NCBI RefSeq assembly: GCF_905163445.1 | Contig: NC_053202.1 | Location: 8,308,001-8,372,000, forward strand | Direction of reading: 5' to 3' | Length of the DNA stretch: 64,000 nucleotides | Source of the DNA: Pararge aegeria | Lineage: Eukaryota > Arthropoda > Insecta > Lepidoptera > Nymphalidae | In this document: positions 22,912 to 34,590 of the stretch, one piece after another | Numbering within the stretch: position 1 is the stretch's first letter | Layout: each line of letters opens with the position of its first letter | Made by a program: the position numbers and the translations under genes | Notes under the pieces: generated by a model | What the model saw: only the letters and a program-made list of their open reading frames with translations | Database searches by the model: none | What the model was told of the DNA's origin: nothing

Positions 22912-23300
22912 AAGTCAAATTCAAATTCAAATTCAAAATTTCTTTATTCATGTAGGCCTATCACAGGCACTTATGAAGCGTTCATACATAATTGTTTACA
23001 TAATTGTAACGGGATGGTGATAACTTCGTTCGCCAACTTAAATCTAAAGCTACGAGGGTTCCAAACGCGCCCTGGTCTAAGAAGAGCCCACAACAAACTT
23101 AGCCGGGTAAATTTATTTTTTTGTTATCACCATCTTCCAGTAAATTTAAATTAAGCTATGAAGCTAGAGCAATTCACACCCAAGCTTTTTTATCGTTTAA
23201 ATAATCCTTAATGTTATAATAGGATTTTTCTGTAAGCTTACGTTTTATATAAACTTTGAACTTATTGAGAGACAGTATTATAGAGTTAACGATTGAGGAG
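22912..23300 (+). mobile_element. LINE-2 3' end, best copy
   Basis: Starts with AAATTCAAATTCAAATTC, then TTTCTTTATTCATGTAGGCC, TATCACAGGCACTTATGAAG, GGGATGGTGATAACTTCGTT, CTACGAGGGTTCCAAACGCG, AACTTAGCCGGGTAAATTTA, ACACCCAAGCTTTTTTATCG. This is the antisense of the LINE 3' end, so the element itself runs on the minus strand. No ORF is retained. Confidence 0.7.
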
Positions 23301-23391
23301 AAGTTGAAAAATATACACTCACTGTACTCACTACTACACTAACAGAGTGTAGCAAAAGAATGCTTGTATTGAGTGGTTAATACTATTCATA

Positions 23392-23645
23392 TCAACACAT
23401 TACCGGCCCTCTACATGGTAGGGGTCTTCTCCCACAATGAGAAGGGGTTAAGGTCGTAGTCCACCACGCCTATTGCGGATTGGTGGACTCCACACACCTT
23501 TGAGAACATACTGTAGAACTCTCAGGCATGCAGGTTTCCTCACGATGTTTTCCTTCACCGTTTAAGCAAGTAATATTTTAATTACTTAAAACGCGATTAG
23601 AAGTGCGTGCTGGGATTTTAACTCTGGCTCGGCACTGCCTCGGTT
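23392..23645 (-). mobile_element. SINE-B copy
   Basis: Nearly full antisense copy from CATTACCGGCCCTCTACATG to a diverged head (GTGCGTGCTGGGATTTTAAC). The last head bases are lost. Confidence 0.75.
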
Positions 23646-23649
23646 AAAC

Positions 23650-24770
23650 ACTAAATACAAGCAATATAATAAGAAAAGCTGAGGTATTTTGTAATTTAAA
23701 TGTTATTGCAGATACTTCGCTATTATCAATATTGTTCGTTAATATAACGTGTGAAGTATACTTTGGAAATGAGTTTATTTCAGAAGTTTTACTTTTATCA
23801 CGAATTAGGTGTCGCGTTTGTCTTGTTAGTCGATAAAAAATGAACATCTCACGTGATGGAGAGTGATTATACTGTCATAGATAAAAGCGCACTAAGATGG
23901 AAGGGATATACAAATTATACGTTCAATAGATTTCGTCCGTCTGTCTTAAATTGTTTCCGAGTCGCTAAACTTTGCCTGTGGTCTCTAGAAGATAAAAAGT
24001 GAGTCGCACTGACTGAAAGCAAGAGAAGTACAATGTAAACAAACGTTACAGTTACTTGTGGTCTCCCAAACTAAATTGTCACATAGTACTTACGAGTATT
24101 TGTACTGGACTAACTGCGCTACGCTTGCGGTGTGTAATACAGCTATTATGTAAATCTTCCAGGATTTATTAAGTGTTGGCAGTGTCTTGCAAAAATATAA
24201 ATTTGGTCACAGAGACACCTAAATTTTGTTCCAGGGAAAAATTATGATGACAGAATTATATTGGACGTTGTAAATAAAATTATAGTAATATTAAGATTTA
24301 CAATCTTTGCAACGGGAATATTTAAAAGATTATAATTTATTATCTATGGGGAGTTGACAAATATTTTTACCTTTATAAGAAGAGGGAAATATTATTTGTC
24401 CTTGGATGTTGTAATAAAAACAACGCTCTTTATTCTCTATGGAATTGAAATGTTACCTGTGAAAGAAATGCCTTTCACGATTTTCGCACCTCCGCGTTTT
24501 TTTTTTCGGATTGTGCTACTGTTAACCTTCATATTGGTTACAAAAGTGGCATTCCAGCATAGTTGTTTTTTGGAACCATTGCTTATAAACATATATAGTG
24601 ATTTGTACATCCACTTTTCGTGATATTGGTATATCTATGCATACAAGATCTTCCTGTTTTCATGTCACTACGTTAAAAGCGAGGTAACGAGAGAAAACCG
24701 AGAGGAGAAGGTACGATAAATGTTGTTGGCACATCTAAGCACCTTCAGTTTTGTTCTGTTTTACGATTAG
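23650..24770. other. Gene A intron 2, no gene seen
   Basis: An 89-codon frame at 24354-24623 lacks codon bias, a homologue or splice context and is taken as chance. Confidence 0.4.
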
Positions 24771-24990
24771 CATACATTATGAAAATTAAGCTTAATTTCC
24801 TATATTAAGCAGGAGAAACTGTGTGGTGAAATTTATAATTTCTTCAATCCTTATACTCCACACCAAACAGATCTTCGGCAATGTACCCTCTACGCACGTT
24901 TCGCTCCAAAACCGGAGCATCCTCAGGAGATTTTGACTTAACAAGGGATTAATGTTAAGTCAACATCCTCAGACTTAACAGATTACAGTG
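24770..24990. mobile_element. Foldback family F, left half
   Basis: AAATTAAGCTTAATTTCC, AATTTATAATTTCTTCAATC, ACTCCACACCAAACAGATCT and GCACGTTTCGCTCCAAAACC correspond to the left arm of the complete element at 28351-28722. Confidence 0.65.
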
Positions 24991-25424
24991 GTTTTTGATG
25001 ATTCAATATTAGTCGTGTACACGGTTTCTTTATGATCTTAATTCTGTAGAACTACGTATAAACATAAATGAAAAAACCATAACTGCTGATGCACTTTTGG
25101 CTTTACCACTAACTGTTAAAACAAAACTTGCATTGCACTTTAGTAAGTTTTAAAGTTGCATCAAAGTATTACAATAGTTTTTGAAAGTAACAACCATATA
25201 TACATAGAGCCTCTGACCATAACGTACTATCTTATTTCCGTAAAAATGACGTGTTTGGCTAAAATATAGAGTAAACATGTTCAAAACAAATCCCGGAAAT
25301 AAGTAAGCTAATATTATATTAATATCTATCTCAGGCAAAAGCGGATGGTAAATCGAAGGAGGGTTGTCTCGCAAGCAACTAAAGCAGACACTCGTCTAGA
25401 CAGTTCAGTTGGTTATTAATTCTT

Positions 25425-25665
25425 AATAATATATCCTACTGTAAATATTATATTATAACTAAGTAATTGTGAAAGTGTGGATGGATGTCAATCAAGCAAA
25501 AACGGCGGAACGGATTTGAATGAAATTTGACATGGAAAAGAACATAGGCTAACTTTTATCCCGCTTCTTTAAGTAGTTCCCGAGGGAAAATTGAAAATTG
25601 GTAACGAGCGGAGCTTTAGACCCAATTATGTAGTCCACACAGACGAAGTCGCGGGTAGAAGCTAC
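25425..25665 (+). mobile_element. Helitron-like, second subtype
   Basis: Begins near ATATCCTACTGTAAATATTA and ends with GACGAAGTCGCGGGTAGAAG CTA. The interior AAACGGCGGAACGGATTTGA, TTTGACATGGAAAAGAACAT is the usual filler of such elements, and the ends match family H. Confidence 0.6.
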
Positions 25666-26379
25666 TAATAAATATTTATAAGCCCACGATTAAATTGTCA
25701 GCAGTGCACCCATGCTCTAAAATCACTGACCTTTATTATACTATATAATAGAGTTTAGTGTTAAAAACTAAAAAACTAAGGCCAAACAAAGGCATCTTGT
25801 CTATTAAACTATAGCAAAAGATATACAGAAAGCACAGAAAAATGTATGATTAAAATAGAACTGTTTACTTTTTTTTAAATATATTTAATGATCAATCAGT
25901 ATTATGGTGGCTACTCATAACCCCGAGGGCGATGAAGAAAATAACTTTTCAATTAAATCTTCGATTGAAGATTAAATTGAAAGATAAGTATTTGGATTAT
26001 AAACTTGTATAACTATGTACAAGTTGTGACGCCTCCTGTGAGGCTTTGTTGGGTTGTGGAACTAGGGTTTAGTATGTACACTCCCGCAATCGATTTAAGA
26101 GGCTTTGCCAGTCGTTATTTGATTGTCTGGGTCGTAAGGGCATGTCTGGGTGTCTCCTTGGAAGTTTAAAAGGACACCTCAACTACTAGCAGGCTTGGGA
26201 TCGAATGGCTTCGTTGTAGAATGGTGCAGGTGACATATGCAGGCTTTTCAGGCAAGTAAACAAAACAGTGTGAGTGCAATGTTTATACGTAACGAGTTGC
26301 CAATTTTTAAGGCAAGTCGTTTTTCGTATTTCCTTTGAATTTAATAAATCACACGCAACAAACATACGAGGCGAAATTC

Positions 26380-26585
26380 GCAATGGTAGGATACATAGCT
26401 TAGAAAAACGATGGAAGTCGGGGTTCCAAGATGCTGGACCCCCCCAGAAGGTTAACAGATGAAAGAAAACGAGTCGCAAGGAGTACTTGGACACAAGCGG
26501 CGCAAAGCGTAAGTGGGAAAGCGCTACAAAAATCCTATTTCCAGCTGTGGATGACCTGTAATTGAGATGATGATGATGATACTTA
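26380..26585 (+). mobile_element. RTE-type LINE 3' end
   Basis: Degraded coding tail (GAAAGCGCTACAAAAATCC, then a stop) followed by a GATGATGATGAT tail, the layout seen antisense at 53822. Frameshifts make it non-functional. Confidence 0.5.
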
Positions 26586-26599
26586 CTCACAAACGGGGA

Positions 26600-26775
26600 C
26601 GAAAGGAGATCCTTATTTTTCTACTTTGGATAGAAGCGAAACGTGCGGGTACATTGCCGAGGATCTGTTTGGTGTGGAGTATATGGATTGAAGTAATTAT
26701 AAATTACACCATACAGTTTCTCCTGCTGTTCGCGGAGTATAGCAAATTAAGCTTAATCTAGCGGAAGCGTAGATT
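26600..26775. mobile_element. Foldback family F, right half
   Basis: AAACGTGCGGGTACATTGCC, GATCTGTTTGGTGTGGAGTA, TTCGCGGAGTATAGCAAATT and AAGCTTAAT are inverse to the half at 24770-24990. About 1.6 kb of other sequence separates the two halves, so they may be parts of one split element. Confidence 0.65.
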
Positions 26776-26945
26776 CAAAGCCTCATTCGCCTGTTATTAC
26801 GCCAGCAACCACACCCTTCAGACCGGAACACAGCATTGCAACAATGCTGCTTAACGGCAGAAACAAGCATGGTAGTAATGCTTCCCCAGACGAGCTCAGT
26901 CACAACATGCTCTACTACTACTGACAAGAAAAAGTTAAAAAAAAA
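26775..26945 (+). mobile_element. Dispersed repeat with AGACGAGCTC motif
   Basis: TTATTACGCCAGCAACCACA, CCCTTCAGACCGGAACACAG, GGCAGAAACAAGCATGGTAG and CCAGACGAGCTCAGTCACAA; cleaner than the copies at 16738 and 56320. The minus-strand frame across it is a shadow. Confidence 0.6.
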
Positions 26946-26949
26946 ATTG

Positions 26950-27850
26950 GTTGTCTGTAAAGTCGCCTTACTGACGATAGTTGAACGTGACAACGTCGTA
27001 AGAAAATACTGATGGAATGGTTGCATTTTTCAAAAGAAAATTTTAATTTTATTTGTTTGATAGATATTATCGTTGCTATAAACAATTGACACCACATTCA
27101 CTTTTCACTGCACTTCATCCTTGCCGAAAACATGTAAATGTATTATTGTATAGAAGCTGTCCAAGCGGACGCATCGCTCACTCAAGTAGGAGAGAGACAG
27201 ATGTCGAACGCGGAGGCCGACTGTGGCTCTTTGTCTGAATGGAACGCCTGAGAGCGAGGTAACGCCGCATACGTCATGTTTTTTTTTGTGCGTGCAGCCG
27301 GCTCCATCGAATTATAAGACGTTGTCACGTCAAAATAAAAAATAAGCAAATTAAGTGCATATTTTATTTTGCCTGATGTTTGCGCTTCCCCCTAATACTA
27401 AATCACAATAAGATGACGGGAAATAAAATACGGTAGGGCGTAAGCGAAAATAAAAAGAAGTGGCTTGCGAAATAATGTTGTGAATGGGAGTTTATCTCTA
27501 AATACGTAGTGTCCATCCATTCAGTAGAGAACAAAAGTATCTTAACAAAGAGAATAATGTAACTATTAGACCTTTATCGCCGGCCAAGTGAATAGCTTTC
27601 AAATTAATTAATGGCTGGATAAGGGTATGGCGAGACCACTGAAATCAATATAAATTAAACTTCCATATACTCGAACCTACATGATGACATTTAAATCGTT
27701 TAACATTAACGATCCCTTTTGATCCATTCGTTCTAAAGTATTTCCATGCCAAAATCGAAATGGATTAACTGTCCTCTTGGTCATGTGGTTAGCAGTACGA
27801 CTAGGGTACACGAGGCTTCGAATCAGGGGCCATAATAAGTTTTAAGTTTT
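26950..27850. other. Gene A intron 2, no gene seen
   Basis: The somewhat GC-richer part 27140-27300 has no long frame with splice context. The rest is AT-rich. Confidence 0.4.
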
Positions 27851-27854
27851 TATT

Positions 27855-27960
27855 ACTTCACTAGCTGTTGCAACCTTTCAATATCCGCGTTTATTAAGAA
27901 TGTCTATAAGTCCCATCGAAACCGTTAGTTTTCCTGGCATAAAAAGCAGCCATTGTTGAT
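27855..27960 (-). mobile_element. Helitron-like 3' end, degraded
   Basis: CACTAGCTGTTGCAACC... is the inverse of the family H terminus GGTTGC-AACAGCTAGT, followed by TGGCATAAAAAGCAGCC, the inverse of its internal GATAAAAAG block. Confidence 0.4.
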
Positions 27961-27984
27961 CTCAACTAACTCTTTGCCAAAAAC

Positions 27985-28330
27985 CTTCATTCAAAATTCA
28001 TTTATTTCAAGTAGGCCTAATATAAGCACTTTTGAAACGTCAAGTCTGTCTGTGTGTAATGACTCTACCACCGGTTCGGAAGGCAGATTCTACCGAGAAG
28101 AAGCCGGCAAGAAACTCAGCAGTTGCTCTATTCCAACATTAACAATTTACATTTTACATTTCAAAATTCATTTTTCTATCTTGTGAGAGATGAAAGCGGA
28201 GCCGGATGCTTCCAAGCAACCTTGTCATTAAGAAATTCATCAATTGTATAATAACCTCGCTGTAATAAATGTGTTTTAACACATTCTTTAAACTTATGCA
28301 TTGGTAGGTCCAAAATTACCTTGGTCTGCT
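27985..28330 (-). mobile_element. LINE-1 3' end with ORF remnant
   Basis: TTCATTTATTTCAAGTAGGC, TTTTGAAACGTCAAGTCTGT and ACCACCGGTTCGGAAGGCAG are the antisense 3'UTR, continuing into the antisense of the HKFKECVKTHL-type ORF tail near 28270-28310. Very close in sequence to 57121-57592. Confidence 0.75.
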
Positions 28331-28350
28331 TATTATTATTTCACAGTATT

Positions 28351-28722
28351 ATGAAACTTAAGCTTAATTTGCTTTACTCCGTGAAAAGCAGGATAATCTG
28401 TATGGCGTAATTTATAATTTCTTTAATCCTTATACTCTACACCAAACACATCTTACGCACGTTTCGCTCCGAAACCGGAGCATTCTCAGGATATGTTCAC
28501 TTTACAATGAATCGTTGTTAAGAATGAACAATTGTTGGCTTTGCAATTGTTCATTGTAAAGTTAACATCGGCTTTGGAGCTAAACGTGCGTAAGATGTGT
28601 TGCCGAAGATCTGTTTGATGTGTAGTAATAAGGATTGAAGAAATTATAAATTACATCGTACATATTCTCCTGCTTTTCGCGGAGTATAGCAAATTAAGCT
28701 TCATTTTCATAATATATCATGG
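28351..28722. mobile_element. Foldback family F, complete palindromic copy
   Basis: The left arm (from 28353, ATGAAACTTAAGCTTAATTT ... CGTTTCGCTCCGAAACCGGA) and the right arm (to about 28720, GGAGCTAAACGTGCGTAAGA ... AGCAAATTAAGCTTCATTTT) are inverted copies with roughly 80-85% identity by eye, around a short centre with its own GAACAATTG/CAATTGTTC hairpin. No ORF. It behaves like a foldback MITE of about 370 bp. Confidence 0.75.
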
Positions 28723-28864
28723 AATTTCGCAAAGTAACGCCTGCTTCTATCCAATATTATTTCACAGATTTATTAGGGTATAAATATACGCTACAAATTA
28801 ATTCCTCCCAATTATGATTGCAGTAGAACGGGAGTCTTATACTTTGGACATCGGCCTCCTTTTT

Positions 28865-29145
28865 TGGGGGGCTGAGTTTGATCCCCGACAACGCACCTCT
28901 AACTTATTGGTGCTATGTGCGTTTTATTTATTTGAGCAGTCCAAATATCACTAGCTGTAAACGTGAAGAAAAACATCGTGAGGAAACCTACAAGCCTGAC
29001 AGTTCTAATTAACGTTCTCAAAGGCGTATGAAGTTTAACTATCCCTACTTGGTCTGCGTAGTGGAATATGGCTTAACCCTTCTCATCCTGAGAGGAGAAC
29101 TTTGCCTTATAGTGGGCCGGTCATGTGTTGGTTATGATGAATAAT
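28865..29145 (+). mobile_element. SINE-B, diverged
   Basis: The head is damaged (GGCTGAGTTTGATCCCCGAC). The body AAACATCGTGAGGAAACCTA, TCTCAAAGGCGTATGAAGTT and 3' end AGTGGGCCGGTCATGTGTTG are recognisable. Confidence 0.65.
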
Positions 29146-29384
29146 GATGGCGTACTCATGGTGTTGAAATCCAGTGAGCGTACGTATGTTTATAAGTTTC
29201 TAAGACGAACCACTAAGGTGTGGAACGCCCTTCTAGGGTCTGTTACTTGCCACATTTAACTTAAGTACCTTCAAGGCAAGAGTAAATAGGAATATTCTAG
29301 GTAACCAAACCCATAGATTTATCAATGAAAGCAAACATATCCCCTTCACGAGACAACCTTACCTTACCTAACCTTACTTGTCTC

Positions 29385-29615
29385 CTAGGAACAGCGGTAA
29401 GCCCAATGGTCTTACAACTGCGATCCCGGGTTCGACCGTCAGTGGCAATTTGGGATTTTATAATTTCTGAATTTAGTGGCTTCGGCCGCGGCCACTTACC
29501 ACGCTACCGACAAAGACCTGCCACCGAGCGATTAAGCGTTAGTGCGTAAACACCGATTAGGGATTACATTTACAGTTTAGCCCGTTTTCATAATAGACTG
29601 CATCATCTCTTGCCG
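29385..29615 (+). mobile_element. SINE-C copy
   Basis: Head with GCGGTAAGCCCAATGGTC and B box CCCGGGTTCGACC, then TTTGGGATTTTATAATTTCT, GGCTTCGGCCGCGGCCACTT and a tail ATAGACTGCATCATCTCTTG. The copy lacks part of its middle. Confidence 0.7.
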
Positions 29616-29619
29616 ATTT

Positions 29620-30450
29620 CATTCTAAAAAATAACGATCTAAAAAAATTCCGGCAAAAAAAGTTTGGTTACCGCGTTAACCGTTAACCAATTTTTTTATA
29701 TTCAGATATTGAAATTTAGCATTTCAATTCACAGTTTATGTCTTCGCTTTAGTGTTACATGAAAAACCACTTACGTTTTCCTTGCTTTATGAAAACCAAC
29801 ATGATGGGATACTACCGTATAAAACATAATATTATGGAATAAGGCTATGTTCGGATAGCTGTGCAACGTGACGCGATTTACACAAAGCGATATATCTGGG
29901 TAGTTTCAAATTTTATATTAATACTAGTTTCATCTACGACTTCGTTCACGTGAAAATTTTGATGTGGATGCAATAGAAACAAATTTAGACATAAAAAGAA
30001 CCCACTTATTTAAACAACTAAAAAACAAGAAATAAGTAAGTACGGTGCTAAGTAAAATTAAAATTAAAATATAAAAGCTAAAATTACAAAAAAAGATTCT
30101 TTATAAATAATAAGGATAAATTTTTTGTATATAATTTTTTATAAGTGGGTGCTAAGTAAAAATGACTAAGTATACCGTTTTCTTTCATAGAGTAACAATA
30201 AAAAGTACCAAGTAGGTAATTTACTTTTACACGCTTCTTTTATTTTTTAACGCTTTTCAGTGGGTAGTTTTGCAATTATCCAAGTTACGACAGCCAAATG
30301 TCAAGTGCTCATAACCGTTTAATTAAAAAAATGCTTTTTCCAAACCCGTTAATGGGTGAGGAGTTCTCGTACTTCATCAGCGTCTTTATTATGGAGAGCA
30401 TAAAATGCTTTCTAACCATATAGGTATCATTAGCAACCCGTGTTATAATA
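29620..30450. other. Gene A intron 2, no gene seen
   Basis: AT-rich, without frames of note or recognised repeats. Confidence 0.45.
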
Positions 30451-30451
30451 T

Positions 30452-30893
30452 CCCTATCCCTACTAATATTATAAATGTCAATGTAAGTTTGTTTGTTACG
30501 CTTTCACGCAAAAACCACTTAACCGAGCCTCATGAAACTTTGTACACATATTCTTGGAAGCGTTAGAAGTAATGTAGGATACTTTTTATCTCGACATTAA
30601 GCTCGGTTCCTTTGGGAGAGGGGATGAGTGTTTGACGATTTTACACCATAACTCCGACAAATTATAGTCGATTTCAATAACTATTTTTGTACTATAGAGG
30701 TAATATGTGTTTAATTTTGCCCAAACTGTGGTTAGAGATAGAGGACAGAACTCTTCAGCGGACAGCAGCAAACCCCTCATTTAAGGCTTAGCGATACTGA
30801 ATACTTTAATATTTTTTAGATCTACATCTAAATTTAATGCCACATCAAAAAACAAAATCAAACGCAGACGAAGTTGCGGGCAACAGCTAGTTT
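30452..30893 (+). mobile_element. Helitron-like family H, full copy
   Basis: Starts TCCCTATCCCTACTAATATT and ends GACGAAGTTGCGGGCAACAG CTAGT. Internal blocks GCAAAAACCACTTAACCGAG, ATGAAACTTTGTACACATAT, GGACAGAACTCTTCAGCGGA and GGCTTAGCGATACTGAATAC define the family. The 64-codon minus frame inside is a shadow. Followed by T, as expected for a Helitron target. Confidence 0.75.
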
Positions 30894-30947
30894 TTAATAA
30901 ATAAATAAATAAAATTCATTTATTTCGACCGACTTGGATCATAACTT

Positions 30948-31211
30948 GACGGCCGACTGGCGCAGTGGGCAGCGACCCTGCTTTCTGAGTCCAAGGCCGT
31001 GGGTTCGATTCCCACAACTGGAAAATGTTTGTGTGATGAGCATTAAGTGTTTTTCAGTGTCTGGGTGTTTATATGTATTTTCTAAGTATTTATGTATATA
31101 TAATTCATAAAAATATTCATCAGTCATCTTAGTACCCATAACACAAGCTACGCTTACTTTGGGGCTAGATGGCTATGTGTGTATTGTCGTAGTATATTTA
31201 TTTATTTATTT

Positions 31212-31243
<32 letters not shown>
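30948..31243 (+). mobile_element. SINE-A, intact copy with A-rich end
   Basis: The cleanest copy: GACGGCCGACTGGCGCAGTG, GGCAGCGACCCTGCTTTCTG, GTGGGTTCGATTCCCACAAC, AGTACCCATAACACAAGCTA, GGGGCTAGATGGCTATGTGT, then TATTTATT repeats and a run of about 28 A. The long A run suggests a fairly recent insertion, in gene A intron 2. Confidence 0.9.
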
Positions 31244-31247
<4 letters not shown>

Positions 31248-31680
31248 TTAGTATAATACAAAGTTAAATATTAGTAAACTTAGCCTAAGGAAATGGTTTA
31301 TATAAAACCATTCCGGCATGCCCGATAGGAAAGCACATGGACCATGCAGCAATGGCACAGGTACTGGCAATCAATCCTGCCAGCGAGTGGCCCCAGAAGG
31401 CCGCTGAAACTAGCCCGAACCCTGCGCACCAAGGATATACACCGTTTTCGCATGATCGTGTAGTAACACTCTATATGCGCTTCGGCAAACATCCCTAACG
31501 CGCTGCAAGACCGAGGCAATCCCATCAGCATTTATATCAATGTTAAAAGCAAAATAAAATTGCAGTGATTATATTAAAATTTCAAATTATAGAGCTACGA
31601 CAGCAAAAAAGACTTTGCTAAACGCAACGCTCTCGTGTTTTTGCCTACCTAGGGGGTAAAATAAAGAGCTGTTTACTTAC

Positions 31681-31776
31681 TAATGGGCCTTGGTTTGACG
31701 TGCACGTGGCCGGATTTGTCATCGACTTCCTCTTCGTCTTTGCTTTTTGATTTCTTCGGCACCGTATCCGAAACAT
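31681..31776 (-). CDS. Osiris gene A, exon 2: acidic/basic linker
   Basis: A 96-base exon with textbook sites: acceptor TCTTCATATTTCAG and donor CCCATTA/GTAAGTAAAC. It starts with 2 nt and ends with 1 nt, so both flanking introns are phase 1 and the exon is symmetric. It joins exon 1 (G + AT = Asp) and exon 3 (A + AA = Lys) in frame and encodes 31 whole codons: VSDTVPKKSKSKDEEEVDDK then SGHVHVKPRPI. This is the charged stretch that precedes the hydrophobic core in Osiris proteins. Too short to recognise alone; the call rests on splice sites and phase. Confidence 0.85.
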
Positions 31777-31914
31777 CTGAAATATGAAGACAATTTATTT
31801 ATTTTTTAATTAATTTGAATTAGAATTATCAGACTTATCACTTGCTTCTAAACCGAATAAACTAAATTTGATTCATAGAATTAACACTGTTTTCTTTTTT
31901 ATTTTGCTACCGGT

Positions 31915-32267
31915 TAGCCTTTGAATGCAATCTCACCTTGTGGTAAGCGATGATGCATGATAAGATGGTAGCGGGCTACCTGTTAGGAAGTATGGCATTT
32001 ATATTAAACCAATACGCGAGTGAGCTTACAAAATCAATGCCATACCCCTAATCGGTTTCGACACGAAATCGCACCGAATCGCTAAAACGTTAAGCTGCAC
32101 GTCTTTGTCGGTAGGGTGGTCATTAGCCACGACTCAAGCTTCCCACCAGACCAAACCAGAGGAACTTCAGAAATTATAATTTCCCTAATTGCACCTATCG
32201 GGATCGAACCAGGGATCTCTTATTTTAAACCACTTGCAAGCGCTCACCGCTTCGCCACACGGGGTCG
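31915..32267 (-). mobile_element. SINE-C, nearly full copy
   Basis: Antisense from TTGAATGCAATCTCACCTTG through TAGCGGGCTACCTGTTAGGA, CACGTCTTTGTCGGTAGGGT and GGGATCGAACCAGGGATCTC to GCGCTCACCGCTTCGCCACA, the inverse of the tRNA-like head. Shows the complete order of the family. Confidence 0.75.
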
Positions 32268-32269
32268 TT

Positions 32270-33460
32270 TTCCATCCGACAGGAATATCACAAAAGTCAG
32301 AATAATAGTAGGAAGCGTTTCGTATTCCAATGTGACCTCAAGGTCGTACCCATCAAACCCCTTGTCGTCTGGATGATTGGAACCGACAAGAGATTGACAT
32401 AATTGCTTCACAGGGAATATCTCGAATTTGTCTCCGAAATAAGGCTATTGTTGTACTGTATAGCGATTATTAGCGAAACGATGGTATCATTGTTAATGGT
32501 ACCAATAGAATAAAGAGCTCAGGAAGTTAAGGAAAGCAACGTACATTACTTCGTGCGCTCAATGACGGCATTTTAACGGCATTTATGAGACCAAGAAATA
32601 TAAGAAAAAAACAAAACCACTTCATTAGACTGTCATCCCTTTTCTGTGTTTTATTTTTGTAATTAATCTGACTAGTACGCGAACGTTGTGTGAGACGTAC
32701 TTATCGACTGTAACTACATAAAACAATTCTTTTAGTAGTCGCCACTAATCAATCTCGAATTCAATTAAATTATATCTAACTAATCTATTTGTTTGTTAAC
32801 TATGCTCGAAATTTTTCACTTAAATAGCTTGTGTCCTCGAGATGGATAAAGGATACTTTTCATCCTACAAAATCCAGGTAAAACTTAGCTTTTATTATCT
32901 ATGCGCAACACAGCTAAACCGATCATCTACTACTCCCTATTTTGCATAGAGAATTTGCTAGCATTCTTAAGACAAACGTAGGAAAACGAACGATTTCAAT
33001 CTCAGCGGGATTTTAGAAACCGAAAAAAATGTATGCAGATCTCCTCCTTGGCACCACTTGGTTTAGCTTGAATTTGAGTATTCATGTTGTGTCTACTTGA
33101 TTTATCCTATTTATTATAGCTATAGCATCGAATATTATAGCTAGTTGCATAAACTATGCCTTATTTGTAAATAAAATAGGTCGTTGTCAGAACTTTGCCA
33201 TAAATCAAGAGAAAATACCTCCAGACACGGTTAACCGAGAATTAAGATGAATTTATCTTTATCCGCTTCTAGCCGTAATCAATGAGTCTCCCGTGATTTC
33301 CCGTTTCTGAACTTTTCCCGACCAAACTTAACCCGAGATTTTCCGTTGACGGAAGTAGGAGGAAATGTTTTTTATGGAATCTTTTATTATTAATAAAGAA
33401 TATATTCAGAGGCAATAATAAGGTGGGAGGGGCTTGGACACATTTGGCTGATTTTTCACT
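32270..33460. other. Gene A intron 1, no gene seen
   Basis: No frame with coding character. The 65-codon minus frame at 33269-33466 has no splice or family support. Confidence 0.45.
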
Positions 33461-33464
33461 TAAC

Positions 33465-33680
33465 AATTATCCATTGTAAAGTCAACATCTCTTGAGGATG
33501 CTCCGGTTTCGGAGCGAAACGCGCTTAGAGGGTACATTGGTATAAGGATTGAAGAAATTATAAATTACACCACAAGGATTCTCCTGATTTTCGCGGAGTA
33601 TAGCAAATCAAGCTTAATTTTCATACTATATCATGGATTGCCGCAAAGTAACGCCTGCTTCTATCCAATATATATATACT
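33465..33680. mobile_element. Foldback family F, right half
   Basis: GCTCCGGTTTCGGAGCGAAA, GGGTACATTGGTATAAGGAT, TTCGCGGAGTATAGCAAATC and a flank CGCAAAGTAACGCCTGCTTC also present after 28722. The shared flank shows that the family extends beyond the palindrome on this side. Confidence 0.65.
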
Positions 33681-34329
33681 ATATATTTGTCTACTAGCAT
33701 CACGCACAACAAAGTAGAACTAATGATTGGAATTGATATATGGACATGAATTACCCAATGTGTAATATATGGACTTTAAAAGCGCCACTACTTAAAAGTG
33801 CCGTGTGGTGAAAGCAGATAACAAAACAGTTGTCACCACCCCTTCTCAACCCGTAGAATACGAACGAGGCGAGGAAAAGAATATGAGGTAGAACGGACAG
33901 CATCCTTTGTGCTACTACAACCATATACCCAGCATCTGCCCAGCGTGGTTATTATTGAGAAACCCTCTGTTGAGAGAGGCCTTTAATACAGCATTGGACT
34001 GTTAAAGACTATTGATGTTCAACGTCTAGCTAACCCCAAAACTATAGTTTTAAGAGTACATGTTGCTCTGAAGCACATACCTCACCTTGTTTCTCTCGAC
34101 CATTACAGCAAGTGTTATTTAAAGGGGAAGGAGAGGTTTTTGTTACAGAGCTCGTCCAGGGAAGTACATACTACCATGCTATTTTCTGCAGCAAAGGAGC
34201 ATTGTCGTTTCCGGTCTGCAAGACTTGATAGCCGGTGTAAGCAAACACATAGATGGGGCTTTATACCTACGACTCAGTTTAATAGACACGTGGAAGCACG
34301 TTGCAGCACGTGTTCTTGGCATACCTTTA

Positions 34330-34433
34330 AATCGCACATAACTTAGAAAAGTTAGAGGTGCGTGCTGGGATTCGAACTCGGCCCCCCAAATGTGAAGTCG
34401 AGCTCCTACCCAATGCGCTATCACCGTTTCCTT
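34330..34433 (-). mobile_element. SINE-B head fragment
   Basis: AGGTGCGTGCTGGGATTCGA, ACTCGGCCCCCCAAATGTGA and GCGCTATCACCG are the antisense head with its B box. Confidence 0.7.
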
Positions 34434-34499
34434 GATAAGTGTTGCTCTGTTTATATGCCATCTGCTCCTTCAATTAATATTTAAAAACAAAAAGAAATT

Positions 34500-34590
34500 A
34501 AGAACGCACATAACTTCTAAAAGTTAGAGATGCGTGCCGTAGAACTTATTCTGTCCCCATAGAGAGGCCAAAGTCCTACCTAGACTATCA
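34500..34590 (-). mobile_element. SINE-B remnant split by a LINE
   Basis: GAACGCACATAACTTCTAAA, AGTTAGAGATGCGTGCCGTA and CAAAGTCCTACC are an antisense SINE-B. The rest of its head (ACTATCACCGC) continues at 35752-35766 beyond the LINE, so the LINE inserted into this SINE. Confidence 0.65.

Noticed and set aside
22849..23154. 101-codon plus-strand frame with a SNSNSNSKF start
   Set aside because: Antisense translation of a LINE-2 3' end; the same peptide appears at 43307-43585.
24354..24623. 89-codon plus-strand frame with hydrophobic residues
   Set aside because: The hydrophobicity comes from T-rich DNA. No Osiris signature, no splice sites in phase, no signal peptide layout.
31204..31243. 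Poly(A) as evidence of a processed pseudogene
   Set aside because: It directly follows the TATTTATT end of an intact SINE-A and is the SINE's own tail.
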